Part shown: in pieces, positions 8,005 through 16,612 of the stretch
Layout of the letters: every line of letters begins with the position of its first letter
How positions within the stretch are numbered: the stretch's first letter is position 1
Assembly (NCBI GenBank): GCA_965198755.1
Contig: OZ240673.1
Location: 62,001-126,000 of the forward strand
Direction of reading: 5' to 3'
Length of the DNA stretch: 64,000 nt
Source of the DNA: BOG-908 sp963692875
GTDB taxonomy: Bacteria; Pseudomonadota; Alphaproteobacteria; Acetobacterales; Acetobacteraceae
Made by a program: the position numbers and the translations under genes
Notes under the pieces: model-generated
Told to the model about the DNA's origin: nothing
Database searches by the model: none
What the model saw: only the letters and a program-made list of their open reading frames with translations

Positions 8005-9060
8005 TCAGCCGGGCGTGGCCGGTTTGTCATTGACCATCCGCTCTATTGAACCGACTGACAGCAGAATATCTGTGAAGTCTGGCGGACTGCCGAAAACCAT
8101 TGCCTTCGTGTTGTCGTAGTCTCGTGTAAGCGCTTCGATCATCCCGTCGATCGGTGCGATTGCGAATGAGCCGGCAGCGGCCGAGGCCAAATCATAATCC
8201 GGCCGATCAAAGAACATGCGCGCATGCCTCACGCAATCGGCCCCCAGGGCGGGCTGAGCGAGGGCGGCCAGACCCACCTCAGACTGAAGCAGGCAATGGA
8301 GATCGTAGTAGTGCCGGGACACCCTCTGGCCTTCCTGCCGAAGCACACCGCGCCGCTCGTACCAACGCCGCAGACCATGAGCGATGACCACCTTGTCCCA
8401 AAAGGTTCGGCCCCCCTCGATCGTGGTGACGTCGGTGACTGCGAGCTTCAGTTCCGGCGCTTCGTTATTGATATAGGGCGTGATCGGAACAGGCTGGTGC
8501 GGGTCGAGCGCCGATTTGGCGCCGGATTCGAGTCGCACGGCGGGCCGTACATAGGCGCCGTCACGGGGTTCGACTTCTGGATACCAGAGGAGCAGCGTCT
8601 GGCCATCCGGGTCAGCCGGATCGATTTCTACCCGGCCGGCCCCACTGGTAGCAGCTGCGATTTGAGCGCCCAGGAACGTGTAGAGCGGGCCGGTAATATA
8701 AGCGCGGCAGGCGTCGCGGATGGCATCGAGGCGGGCGCGGCGCTTCTTGTTCGACAAAGCTTCGAGGGCTTCGATCGAGACGGCCTCATCAAGGTCGTCG
8801 CGGAATACCGTGACATCGATATCTTCGGAGAATCGTTCGATCAGGCCATAGGCCTTCGACAGCGATGTGCCACCCTTGAACAGAAGGCGCGGTCCCGCAG
8901 CCGGGCGTTCGTGATAGAGCGCATTCAGCGTCCAGCAGACCCAGAAATCCTTTTCGACATTGCCGATCGGCGTGCCGAGCCGGTTGGCGGTGGCGAGAAA
9001 CAGATCGAGGCGGTCGCGCGGCGGGGCGGAAATGATTTTCTGGTAGGCGGCGGTCGTCAT
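8005..9060 (-). CDS. abiEii: AbiEii-type nucleotidyltransferase toxin
   Basis: 351 residues of the AbiEii/AbiGii toxin family. Nucleotidyltransferase motif I is FKGGTSLSKAYGLI (about 61-74), followed by ERFSEDIDV with D80 and D82; a conserved KDFW stretch precedes it. The family provides type IV toxin-antitoxin function and abortive phage resistance; the toxin is thought to transfer nucleotides to RNA acceptors. Its start overlaps the antitoxin stop by 4 bp (ATGA), as usual for the abiE operon. Confidence 0.92.
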   Translation of the reverse strand: MTTAAYQKIISAPPRDRLDLFLATANRLGTPIGNVEKDFWVCWTLNALYHERPAAGPRLLFKGGTSLSKAYGLIERFSEDIDVTVFRDDLDEAVSIEALEALSNKKRRARLDAIRDACRAYITGPLYTFLGAQIAAATSGAGRVEIDPADPDGQTLLLWYPEVEPRDGAYVRPAVRLESGAKSALDPHQPVPITPYINNEAPELKLAVTDVTTIEGGRTFWDKVVIAHGLRRWYERRGVLRQEGQRVSRHYYDLHCLLQSEVGLAALAQPALGADCVRHARMFFDRPDYDLASAAAGSFAIAPIDGMIEALTRDYDNTKAMVFGSPPDFTDILLSVGSIERMVNDKPATPG

Positions 9061-9725
9061 TGGCGCGGGTCTTCCGCCGCAGCCGGACCAAGAAGATCGC
9101 GGAGGAATTCCTGCATCCAGATCGGCAAGGTCGATAGGCCGGCGCGCAAGTCATCGCGGATCGCTTGTCCGTGGCTGGGGTCAGCAAATAGACGGCGCAG
9201 CGTGTCTCTCACCCGTACGCGCTCATCGTCGTTAACCAGCATGTCCTGCATCCAGTGCAGCGCTTGAACGACCCTCATGGCGGGCCGACCTGCCCAGTAG
9301 AGGCGGCTTGGGGCGGCTTGCTTGAAGTGGATCTCCTGATTGCCGAGCTTGATGGGCTTCAGGCGCGCATCAACGAGAACCTCGATGCGCGCCGGCACGG
9401 CGGTGGTGAGCCCTAGGTCGTTTGCAGCGGTCATGCCGTCCACCACCACGCGCGCTTGATCGCGCCGCGTAACTGCACGGATGACGGCGCGATAATCAGG
9501 CACGGTTGCTCGGCCTGTCAGACCATTTCTGCGGGGTCGGTCATAGAGCCCCCGGTCAATACGGCGAATTTCACCGGATGGCACCAGGCGCTGCAACGTC
9601 TTATCCACCGCGGCACGGCTACCAAGATCGGCGAAGTCGCTCGGGGTCCAAACCGCCTCCGGGTCTGACGCGATACGATCAAGCAGCCTGGCGCGAAGGT
9701 CCGTATTTAGGCCGACATCCATCAT
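9057..9725 (-). CDS. abiEi: AbiEi-type antitoxin and autorepressor
   Basis: 222 residues with an N-terminal winged helix (about 20-65: VWTPSDFADLGSRAAVDKTLQRLVPSGEIRRI) and the RGLYDRPRR motif of the AbiEi/DUF6088 antitoxin family, then a larger C-terminal domain. In studied AbiE systems this protein represses its own operon by binding inverted repeats and neutralises the toxin. Two matching inverted repeats lie directly upstream (9725-9753 and 9832-9860). It is translationally coupled to the toxin. Confidence 0.9.
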   Translation of the reverse strand: MMDVGLNTDLRARLLDRIASDPEAVWTPSDFADLGSRAAVDKTLQRLVPSGEIRRIDRGLYDRPRRNGLTGRATVPDYRAVIRAVTRRDQARVVVDGMTAANDLGLTTAVPARIEVLVDARLKPIKLGNQEIHFKQAAPSRLYWAGRPAMRVVQALHWMQDMLVNDDERVRVRDTLRRLFADPSHGQAIRDDLRAGLSTLPIWMQEFLRDLLGPAAAEDPRQ

Positions 9726-9753
9726 GTCCGAAGCTTACCGCAATTTTCGGACA
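9725..9753. promoter_or_regulatory. AbiE operator candidate, proximal inverted repeat
   Basis: Perfect arms TGTCCGAA (9725-9732) and TTCGGACA (9746-9753), 13 bp apart, overlapping the start codon of the antitoxin gene. The arms share TGTC-GAA with the distal repeat at 9832-9860. A partial further arm (TTCGGACT) is at 9787-9794. Likely an AbiEi binding site. Confidence 0.65.
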
Positions 9754-9831
9754 GTGGGAAGTGATGACCGAAAAATGCCGTTTTCTTCGGACTCCCTGGG
9801 AGGGGATACTGACTGGGACGGCACTGGATCG

Positions 9832-9860
9832 TGTCAGAAATCCGCTGCAAATTTCTGACA
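9832..9860. promoter_or_regulatory. AbiE operator candidate, distal inverted repeat
   Basis: Perfect 10-bp arms TGTCAGAAAT (9832-9841) and ATTTCTGACA (9851-9860) with a 9-bp spacer, centred about 107 bp upstream of the proximal repeat. It resembles a stem-loop, but it has no T-tract and has the same arm pattern as the proximal site, so an operator is more likely than a terminator for the integrase gene. Confidence 0.6.
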
Positions 9861-9881
9861 AACCCTGACCAGGGACGTGCC

Positions 9882-11204
9882 TCATGAGCCGGCGGTTTCC
9901 AGATGCCGCTCGGCGCGGTCGCCGCGTGGGGCGCGCGTGCGTGCCGGCGTCGCTCGGCCGTCAAGAATATCGGCCATCTCTCCGGCAACCCGGTCCGCGG
10001 TCATTCTCAGCGCCTCATCGATATGGATATAGCGCTGGGTGACGCCGCGGGCGGAGTGTCCGAGCAGGGCGGCGATGGTCAACTCGGAAAAACCAAGATC
10101 GCCGGCCAGGCTGGCAAAGGTATGGCGCAAGGTGTGCGGCGTGATGTCGGCCAGCCGTGCCTTCTCACAGACGCGATCCAGCACACGGACCACACCGACA
10201 AAGTGGCCCTCGCCCCAATCGGCCGGGAAGAAGTAGGGCGATTTCGTCTTTGGCTGATCGAGCAGCAGCTCAATGGCGGCGCGTCCGATCACGCGCGTCT
10301 GGGCGCCGCTCTTGGTATCAGGGAACCGGATCGCCTCTTCTTCCTCATCGAGCCAGGTACGTTCCAGGCCCAGGCCTTCCATGCGTCGGAACCCCGTGAG
10401 TAGCAGAAAGCGGATGGCCGCAAGTCCGGTCGGATGCTCCCCCTCCTCGGCGACGGCGCGCAGCGTCTTGCCCAACCGCTCAATCTCGGCGCGACTGAGG
10501 CGCCGCTCACGCGGCTGAGCCGCCAGTTTCCGAACGCCTTTGGCGGGATTCACTTCGATCCGTCCAAGCCGCACGGCGTGCTCGAAGATGGCATGCAGCG
10601 TCGACATGGTGCGTGCCGCGACGCCATCGCCGCCGGTGGTGGCGCCACCCCGGCTGCCGACGCGCGCCTTCGATGTTTTGCCCGCAGCGATGTCGGCTTG
10701 CGCGCCCTCGATGTCCCCGAGCTTCAGCGATCCGATCTGCCGACGCCCGAGCAGCGGCTTGATGTGCGCCTCGATACGGCTCCGATCCATTGCCAGGGTG
10801 GACGCCTTGATGGCACGTCGGCGCCGGCCAAGGATCCGTCCAGCCTCGGCCTCGGCGGTGTACCAGTCACAGATTTCGGCGACGGTCACGAGGCCCGCCG
10901 CCTTGGCATCTTCGGCGACAGGGTCGATGCCTTTGGACACGGCGACGAGCTTCTCGTGAGCGATGATACGCGCCTCTTCGACGGTCATCAGCCCATAGCG
11001 CCCGAGGACCACCCGCCGGGGGCGCCCCTCGGGAGTACGATACTGGATCACGAAGCTCTTCAGGCCGGAGGGCATGACCTGCACACCGAAGCCGCGCAGT
11101 TCGCGATCCCACAGAAAACTCTCCCGAACCTTAACCCCAACCTTCGAAGGTTCCGGAGCCTTCAGGGCGTCCACGACGCGCTTGGTGATCTTTTCTCCAG
11201 CCAT
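9882..11204 (-). CDS. int: Tyrosine recombinase integrase of the element
   Basis: About 440 residues, P4/phage-integrase layout: N-terminal arm-binding DUF4102-type domain (DRELRGFGVQVMPSGLKSFVIQYR), SAM-like core-binding domain, and catalytic domain with Arg in LLLTGFRRMEGL, Lys in DTKSG, HTLRH, LLGHS and the tyrosine nucleophile in VTQRYIH. The C-terminal tail is basic. It lies next to a tRNA-Gly fragment at 11402-11449, the expected attachment site. ATG at 11204 is preferred; a GTG at 11213 is also possible. Confidence 0.93.
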   Translation of the reverse strand: MAGEKITKRVVDALKAPEPSKVGVKVRESFLWDRELRGFGVQVMPSGLKSFVIQYRTPEGRPRRVVLGRYGLMTVEEARIIAHEKLVAVSKGIDPVAEDAKAAGLVTVAEICDWYTAEAEAGRILGRRRRAIKASTLAMDRSRIEAHIKPLLGRRQIGSLKLGDIEGAQADIAAGKTSKARVGSRGGATTGGDGVAARTMSTLHAIFEHAVRLGRIEVNPAKGVRKLAAQPRERRLSRAEIERLGKTLRAVAEEGEHPTGLAAIRFLLLTGFRRMEGLGLERTWLDEEEEAIRFPDTKSGAQTRVIGRAAIELLLDQPKTKSPYFFPADWGEGHFVGVVRVLDRVCEKARLADITPHTLRHTFASLAGDLGFSELTIAALLGHSARGVTQRYIHIDEALRMTADRVAGEMADILDGRATPARTRAPRGDRAERHLETAGS

Positions 11205-11401
11205 ATCAGGCACCTACCGGAATTCTGATTAGAATTGGCCTATCATAGACCTCGACGAAGCGGATTCCAAGCACTTGAAAGCAGGTCGCGGGGTAGGTCT
11301 GGGATACTGGCGGCGGAGATGGTCGTGCTTATCTAATTGATTTATAGTGTAAAATATTGCTCTGGCGGTGAGCCGGATGCCCTGGCGTAAGCGCTTCGGG
11401 C

Positions 11402-11449
11402 ACCTTGCCAAGGTTGGGGTCGAGGGTTCGAATCCCTTCGCCCGCTCCA
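11402..11449 (+). tRNA. tRNA-Gly(GCC) 3' fragment, attachment-site end of the element
   Basis: The sequence runs from the anticodon loop TTGCCAA through the variable loop and the T-arm (GGGTTCGAATCCC) to the acceptor strand and CCA at 11447-11449. No 5' half with a matching GCGGGCG acceptor strand or D-arm precedes it, so it is a partial tRNA, most simply the target duplication left by integration into a tRNA-Gly gene. The intact gene should lie at the other end of the element, left of the window. Confidence 0.8.
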
Positions 11450-11491
11450 GTCGGCCGTTCCCCAACATTCTCCGATCGGCTCGCCCGCCAA

Positions 11492-11518
11492 GAAAAGCCC
11501 TGTCTTTCCAGGCTTTTC
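11492..11518 (+). terminator. Stem-loop downstream of the tRNA-Gly fragment
   Basis: GAAAAGC and GCTTTTC arms with an inner CCTG/CAGG extension (one bulged C) around TCTTTC. The T-rich 3' arm resembles an intrinsic terminator, in the place expected for the original tRNA gene. Confidence 0.55.
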
Positions 11519-11871
11519 GAGCACTGGCTTGAGGCTTCGATATTGAAACGAGCACGCGTTTTCTCTCTGGAGACGCCTTTTGTCTACAAGGCTTGGGACT
11601 TCGCCGATTTAGCCTCAAGCCTGAAAACTAAACATACTCAATGACTTACCTACCGACCAGTTTGCCAGAGTTCGAAATGCGATTGGGTATCGGTCGCTTG
11701 GCTCAAACTCTCGCGCGTTCGGCATGCCTCTGCCCGCGGCAAAAGCGACAGTAATGCTGTAAATTGACCGGGTCAGACCGGCTGCGGCATGCAGCAAGCA
11801 GACCGCGCAGCGGCAGGAGAAGCTTCCATATTCGACGCCGGTATCGTGGCTCTCGAAGCGAGTGGAAGTGA

Positions 11872-12747
11872 TCAGAGCATCGGCATGCCGCCGGTCACCG
11901 GCACCAGCGCGCCCGACATGTAGCTGCCCTCCCGTGCTGCAAGCAGAACGTAGGCGCCTGCCAATTCCCCTGGCTGACCAGCGCGGCCAAGCGGAGTCTT
12001 CTGGCCCAACTCCTCCATCTCCTCCGACGACTTTGCGATTGGCTGGATCGGTGTCCAAACCGGCCCAGGAGCGACACAATTCACCCGGATGCCGTTGGGG
12101 GCAAGAAGGTTGGATAGCCCGATGGTTAGGCTCGCAATCGCGCCCTTGGTGGCCGAATAAACGATCATGCCCTTGCTTGCGACCTTCGCCTGCACGCTCG
12201 TGGTATTAATGATGGACGCGCCGGGTTTCATGTGCCTGACGGCGGCTTGGGTCAGCCAGATGGGTGCGAACACGTTGGCCCGGAAGGCGCCCTCCACATC
12301 ATCGACGGCGATGTCAGCGAGATCCTTGTTCGTGGTTTGCGCTGCCGCGTTGTTGACCAGGACGTCGAGACGGCCAAACGCTTCCACGGTCTTCTCGATC
12401 AGGGTCTGGCACCAGGCCGGGTCACGAATATCGCCCGGCAACAGCAGGCATCGCCGTCCTGCCTTCTCCACCCAGCGCTGCGTCTCTTCCGCGTCCACCT
12501 GCTCGTCTGACAGGAAGGAGATCGCGACGTCCGCGCCCTCGCGGGCGTAGGCGATGGCGACGGCGCGGCCGATGCCGCTGTCGCCGCCAGTGATCAGCGT
12601 CGCCAAGCCGGTCAACAGACCCTTGCCGACATAAGTGTCCTCGCCGTGGTCCGGCTTGGCCCGCATGTCGGCCTCCAAGCCCGGCCGTAGTTGATGTGGT
12701 TCGTTGGGGAAACTGGTGGGTGCGCTTGTGCGAGGATCTTGGGTCAT
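11872..12747 (-). CDS. SDR-family oxidoreductase (YghA/YhdF-like)
   Basis: 291 residues. Cofactor motif TGGDSGIGRAVA (about 52-64), NNAA motif, and active site with Ser in TTSV and YSATKGA (Tyr-xxx-Lys). The N-terminal extension ending in GLATLITGGDSGIG is typical of the general-stress SDR subgroup that uses NAD(P)H on unknown aldehydes or sugars. No operon partner is evident; it is the first intact chromosomal gene after the element. Substrate cannot be assigned. Confidence 0.9.
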   Translation of the reverse strand: MTQDPRTSAPTSFPNEPHQLRPGLEADMRAKPDHGEDTYVGKGLLTGLATLITGGDSGIGRAVAIAYAREGADVAISFLSDEQVDAEETQRWVEKAGRRCLLLPGDIRDPAWCQTLIEKTVEAFGRLDVLVNNAAAQTTNKDLADIAVDDVEGAFRANVFAPIWLTQAAVRHMKPGASIINTTSVQAKVASKGMIVYSATKGAIASLTIGLSNLLAPNGIRVNCVAPGPVWTPIQPIAKSSEEMEELGQKTPLGRAGQPGELAGAYVLLAAREGSYMSGALVPVTGGMPML

Positions 12748-12984
12748 GCGAGAGGGACGCGCGATTGCGACACCCGTTTCCTCTCAGCCAGCAGCTTCTT
12801 CTCTGCCGCCCAGGTTCTGTTCGGTCCAAGAACTGCCGGGGCCGCAGGCCAGCTAGCAATAGGTCAGACAACGCGCATGAATTGCTGCTCGTAAATTTAG
12901 GCGGAGGCCTGACAGCTTAGCGGTCGACACCTTTGTGGAGGTAGCCCCCTGTCCTCGACCACGACGGCAAGCTAGGCTGCACAC

Positions 12985-13221
12985 ATGTCAGAGCCAGATA
13001 AGCCCATGCGCCAGCAGATCGACGATGAGATGGCAACAATAAGCCATCATCTCGAATGACTGAGTAAGGGGCCGACCATGGGCGATCCTTCCGACGACCG
13101 AAGCATTATCGCGGATCTTTAAGCGGAGTACCAGGCGCTCGAAGAGGCACGAACTAGTCTGGGCGTTCATGATCGTGCACCCGATGAGATCGACGGCGAG
13201 ATACCTGATTACTGCAACTGA
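12985..13221 (+). pseudogene. Small acidic ORF interrupted by two in-frame stops
   Basis: One frame reads from ATG 12985 (MSEPDKPMRQQIDDEM...) through a TGA at 13057-13059 and a TAA near 13123 into a protein-like tail (EYQALEEARTSLGVHD...), ending at TGA 13219-13221. Continuous coding character across both stops suggests a decayed gene of about 78 codons. Not recognised. Confidence 0.35.
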
Positions 13222-13466
13222 TCCTTGCGATGCTCCCGTTGCCGCATCGAACAATCGCCGGGACAAGTAGCTTCAGAAAGAGGCTCAAGGACCGCCGAAC
13301 GGCGTTCGTGAGCGCAAGGCGCCGGACACTCTCGGCCGAAAGTGGGCCGAGAGCGGACTGTCCGGTGTGGAGCGGCCATGCGCGAGAGGCGGACATCAAA
13401 GGAGCAGAAGCCTTGTGACTCGAACCTCCCGGACTGTGAGGGCCAGTTCGCAGCCCCAAACGTCTT

Positions 13467-13612
13467 CTAGCAGCCTGTCGGATTGACAGCTTTTGCGCAA
13501 CGATCATAAATTATATCCAAACGTGACGACATTTATGGATGCCGAAAATACTCTAAGAATTGGAATATTGCGCGAAGTGTCGATTTTCAGCCCCAATCCG
13601 ACAGGCTGCTAG
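13467..13612. mobile_element. 146-bp MITE with CTAG ends
   Basis: Perfect 19-bp terminal inverted repeats: 13467-13485 and 13594-13612, each ending in CTAG. CTAG is the usual target duplication of IS5-group elements, giving 15-bp internal repeats (GCAGCCTGTCGGATT). The interior is AT-rich, non-coding, and has a second pair of imperfect arms (TTTTGCGCAA / TATTGCGCG). No transposase is present, so it would depend on a related IS elsewhere. Confidence 0.75.
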
Positions 13613-13663
13613 CCGCTTGTCGTCCGCAACGAGCTTCCATGCGGTGGCGCACCCGGTGACACG

Positions 13664-14520
13664 TTAAGAGGACATGAGCTTCGCGAGCCGTTCCACCTCA
13701 CCCATGTCGAGCCCGGTGCCAGTAAGCTCGCGCGTCTCGATCAGCGCGTCCCCGCCCGCGTTCTCCTCGATCGGCCGGATTCCGGCCGCGCAATAGGCAG
13801 CTCGCTTGGTGTGCCATCGCGCCACGTATTGCGGGTCCGACAACATACCAAGGTGCTCCCAGTAGTAGGTCACGCCGGACTCGTCGTCGGCGATTGTGAA
13901 GTCGGGCCAGCGGGTCTTGCCGCCGAGCATCACGGGCTGCTCGTAGACGTAGCCGATGCCCATACCGTGCAGCTTCTCGGCGATCGCAAGTTCGGACTTC
14001 GATCTGACGAACTCACCCCTGCTCGTGCGGTGCAAGAGGTGCTGGTCGAGGAACCGCGGCCCCGAGCTCGTCTTGACCTCGACCGGCCCGGGATCAGTGA
14101 AGAGGTCGGTCATCCGGCGCGCGATTTCGGACGCCGACGGATCCGCTTAGCGGCATAGGGTCCCCAGTTCGCCCTCGTGAAGGATGACGAGTTCGTCCCG
14201 TTGCCGGGTGATGGCGGTGTAGAGCAGCTCCCGCGAGAGCGGACGGCAGTTGCGCCGAAGCACGAGGTACGATCGCCCGAACTGGCTCCCCTGGGTCTTA
14301 TGCACTGTCAGCGCGTAGGCGAGCTCGAGATCAGGGGAACCCTCCTCGCCGGAGAACTCGCCCGCATAGTATGTGAATTTCATCCCCGGTTGACTTGCGA
14401 ACTCGACCTCAAGGTCCCTGGGGCGGAACTTCATCTTGGCCGTCCTGTAGCCCCCGACGACCACGCCGATGTCCCCGTTCGCGACGTAGGACCGCTCCTG
14501 GCGCGGATAGGTCCGTCGTC
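13664..14520 (-). pseudogene. 3' remnant of a RecD-like helicase with C-terminal PD-(D/E)XK-like domain
   Basis: One frame carries the end of a superfamily I helicase (NGDIGVVVGGY, then AYALTVHKTQGSQF and ELLYTAITRQRDELVI), a TAA at 14147-14149, and then directly in frame a domain with ELAIAEKL, RWPDFTI and YYWEHLGM, a PD-(D/E)XK-like pattern. The TAA sits where a tyrosine codon would fit. The 5' part is missing; homology stops near 14520 at a dispersed-repeat arm. So the gene is both truncated and interrupted by a stop. Confidence 0.75.
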
Positions 14521-14534
14521 AGCGAGTACTCCAG

Positions 14535-14583
14535 GAAACAAAGTTTTTGGTTCTTTTTTTCAAAACGAACCGCTTGCCTTGCC
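14535..14583. repeat. Dispersed multi-hairpin repeat, copy A (half element)
   Basis: Contains the arm AAAGTTTTTGGTTC-TTTTTTTCAAAA-GAACCGCTTGCC, one half of the element found at 16415, 19015, 21212, 22357, 40667 and 57243. It lies between the dead helicase gene and the 3' end of the APC permease gene. Confidence 0.8.
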
Positions 14584-14624
14584 ATACACACGCAGCGACG
14601 AGCCTGCCGAGACCGCACCGGCGA

Positions 14625-15929
14625 TCATGACTGAAAACGTTTCCATCGCGCGAAGAGGAGCAGCGACACGCCGATGGTCACGGCGGTGACGAGGAGGCCG
14701 ACGCGTCCGGCTGGGTCGAACAGGTCGAACATCACCACCGCCAGCAGGAACAGCAATCCGAGCAAGGGTGGCGCCGGGAAGGCGGGCATGCGCCAGGCAG
14801 CACCGCCAGTGGCACCCGTTCGCCGGGCGCGCAGCGCCGCCAGGCACAGTCCGGAGTAGGTGGCGACGTTGCTGTTGCCCAGAATCAGGACGAGCGTGTG
14901 CGGGTCCAGCAGGCAGCTCAACAGCCCGGTGCCACCCATGACCAGGGTCGCGACCCAGGGAGAGCCCCAGCGTGCGTGGGTAGCGGCGAGCGCCTGGCTC
15001 ACCGGGCGGGGCCAGAGCCCGTCGCGCCCTGTCGCGTAGAGTTGGCGGCCGGCCATCAGCGCGATGGCGATCATGGTGTTGAACACGGCCAGCGCCACGC
15101 CGAGGCTCATGAGGCGAGCGAGATTGCGGCCGCCGACCTGCTCGATGAACGTGGCAACCGGCGTGGCAGACGCGGATAGGCTGCGCAGGTCCGGCGCGCC
15201 GAGGACCACGGCAGCGATCGGCGGCATGACCATGACGATGCCGGCCGCCAATGCCAGGAGCACCACCAGCGCCACGCTGCGGCGTGCGTCATGCATGTCC
15301 TCGCCAAAGAAGATCGCCGCGCCGTAGCCGTTGAAGGCGTAGATGCCTGCGGCCGTGGCTGCACCAAGCCCTGCCCAGTCGGGCGTGGCCAGGCCAGAGG
15401 ACGTGGCCACAACGGGGTGCAGCAGGGCGGACAAGGGTTGGTGCGCGTGCCGGGCGCCCAGAGTGGTCAGGACGGCGAGCGCCAGCAGCTCGACAAGCAG
15501 GAAGCCGCCGGTGACCACGGCGCCCACCTTGACGTCCAGGACGGCGATGCCGGCGACTGCCAGCACCATGACCGCCGCCAGGGGCCGTGCGGGTAGTCCC
15601 GGCACGACTGCGCCGAGGTAGGTGGCGACGCCGAACCCGGACAGTGCCAGGGATATGCTGAAGCCAAGCAGGTTCAGGCCGAGCACGCCGTTCGCCCAGT
15701 CCGGTCCGAAAACCCGGCCGAGGATGGTGTACTCGCCGCCTGCGCCGGGGAAGCCGGAGCCGAGCTCGCCGTAGACGCAGGACATCGCCACGCCGAACAG
15801 GGCCGCCGCGGCGAAGCACAGGAAGACGCCCGTGCCTACCTGCCGGATCACGTCCGAGCCGACGATGAACACCGCGATGCTGGGCGACAGGACGGACACG
15901 GTGATGAAGAGCAACCCTACAGGGCCCAT
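14625..15929 (-). CDS. APC-family amino acid/amine permease
   Basis: At least 434 residues with about 12 hydrophobic helices. Helix 1 has the APC substrate-loop pattern; GELGSGFPGAGGEYTILGRVFG and AFNGYGAAIFFGEDM are typical of amino acid-polyamine-organocation carriers. The conserved LKRSMGPVGLLF lies partly upstream of the first ATG (15929) in an open frame, so the true start is probably upstream at a codon I cannot fix (no in-frame ATG is seen). Substrate unknown. It stands alone, with repeats on both sides. Confidence 0.88.
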   Translation of the reverse strand: MGPVGLLFITVSVLSPSIAVFIVGSDVIRQVGTGVFLCFAAAALFGVAMSCVYGELGSGFPGAGGEYTILGRVFGPDWANGVLGLNLLGFSISLALSGFGVATYLGAVVPGLPARPLAAVMVLAVAGIAVLDVKVGAVVTGGFLLVELLALAVLTTLGARHAHQPLSALLHPVVATSSGLATPDWAGLGAATAAGIYAFNGYGAAIFFGEDMHDARRSVALVVLLALAAGIVMVMPPIAAVVLGAPDLRSLSASATPVATFIEQVGGRNLARLMSLGVALAVFNTMIAIALMAGRQLYATGRDGLWPRPVSQALAATHARWGSPWVATLVMGGTGLLSCLLDPHTLVLILGNSNVATYSGLCLAALRARRTGATGGAAWRMPAFPAPPLLGLLFLLAVVMFDLFDPAGRVGLLVTAVTIGVSLLLFARWKRFQS

Positions 15930-16214
15930 GGACCGTTTGAGGCCGGGTTGAGCGGTCAGGATGAGGCCCCTGGGCGTGCCAGTCTGACGTAAGCCGGACT
16001 GGCGGTGAGAAGGACAGTGGGGGTCGTCATCGGGCGGAGGTCATAGGAAGAGGCCAGAGGAGTGTCCATGCGAGTGCGGTGGGACTGCGGTTGGACTGGT
16101 TGTGCTGCGTTAGGCGGATTGAGGTTTTGGGCGGAAAAAGGTTGGGTAAGCGGTTCTTTTTACGTCGCCCTGGTGGCCATCTGGCGCGGTTTTGTCGTGC
16201 GACAGCATGCTAGT
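15930..16214. other. Intergenic, upstream of the permease
   Basis: Holds the probable N-terminal extension and promoter of the permease gene; no other gene is seen. The stretch up to the M61 peptidase gene end (16612) continues with a tandem repeat and a dispersed repeat. Confidence 0.5.
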
Positions 16215-16299
16215 CGCACGACACGCGAAGAGCGTGCTTCGCACGACATGCGAAGAGCGTGCTTCGCACGACATGCGAAGAGCGTGCTTCGCACGACAC
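16215..16299. repeat. 25-bp palindromic tandem repeat, 3.4 copies
   Basis: Unit CGCACGACATGCGAAGAGCGTGCTT at 16215, 16240 and 16265, plus a 10-bp start of a fourth at 16290. The first unit differs at one base. At every unit junction CGTGC-TTC-GCACG forms a hairpin, so the array can fold as a row of stem-loops. Confidence 0.9.
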
Positions 16300-16414
16300 A
16301 CCGGTGCTCACAGCCACAGGAGTATCGCCTAAGCGGATCGGACCAGTGGCGCCGCCGAGGCGATCCGCTCCGGTGTTCGAGAAACACCGCCAGCTCACTC
16401 ACCAGCCGACTTTC

Positions 16415-16535
16415 AAAGGGGACCCTGAAAAACCAAACGATGTCTGTTCCCTTGGGCGCGCGTTGCAGAACCTTCGCGACAGCAGGACCAGAAGTTTTTT
16501 GCTGCTTTTTTCAAAAAAGCAGGCCTTGCTTTCTT
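16415..16535. repeat. Dispersed multi-hairpin repeat, copy B (diverged)
   Basis: The right half is clear (GCGACAGCAGG, then AAGTTTTTTGCTGCTTTTTTCAAAAAAGCAGGCCTTGC); the left half is eroded (GGGGACC...AAAACCAAACGA). Downstream of both the permease promoter region and the M61 gene end. Confidence 0.75.
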
Positions 16536-16612
16536 GGTGGTGTTGGGCGCCAGCGTTGCGAGCCGAACCTAGGTGCGCACGAGCAGGGAGGTTCAGCAGC
16601 TTTCGTCCGACG

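Noticed and set aside
2712..9725. Restriction-modification system
   Set aside because: There is no methyltransferase or helicase gene in the block; the nuclease-like genes fit CBASS and an accessory.
9832..9860. Terminator for the integrase or abiE transcript
   Set aside because: Both flanking genes are on the same strand with this site upstream of abiEi, there is no T-tract, and the arms match the second repeat at the abiEi start.
16215..16299. Possible small CRISPR array
   Set aside because: The units are directly adjacent with no unique spacers, so it is a plain tandem repeat.
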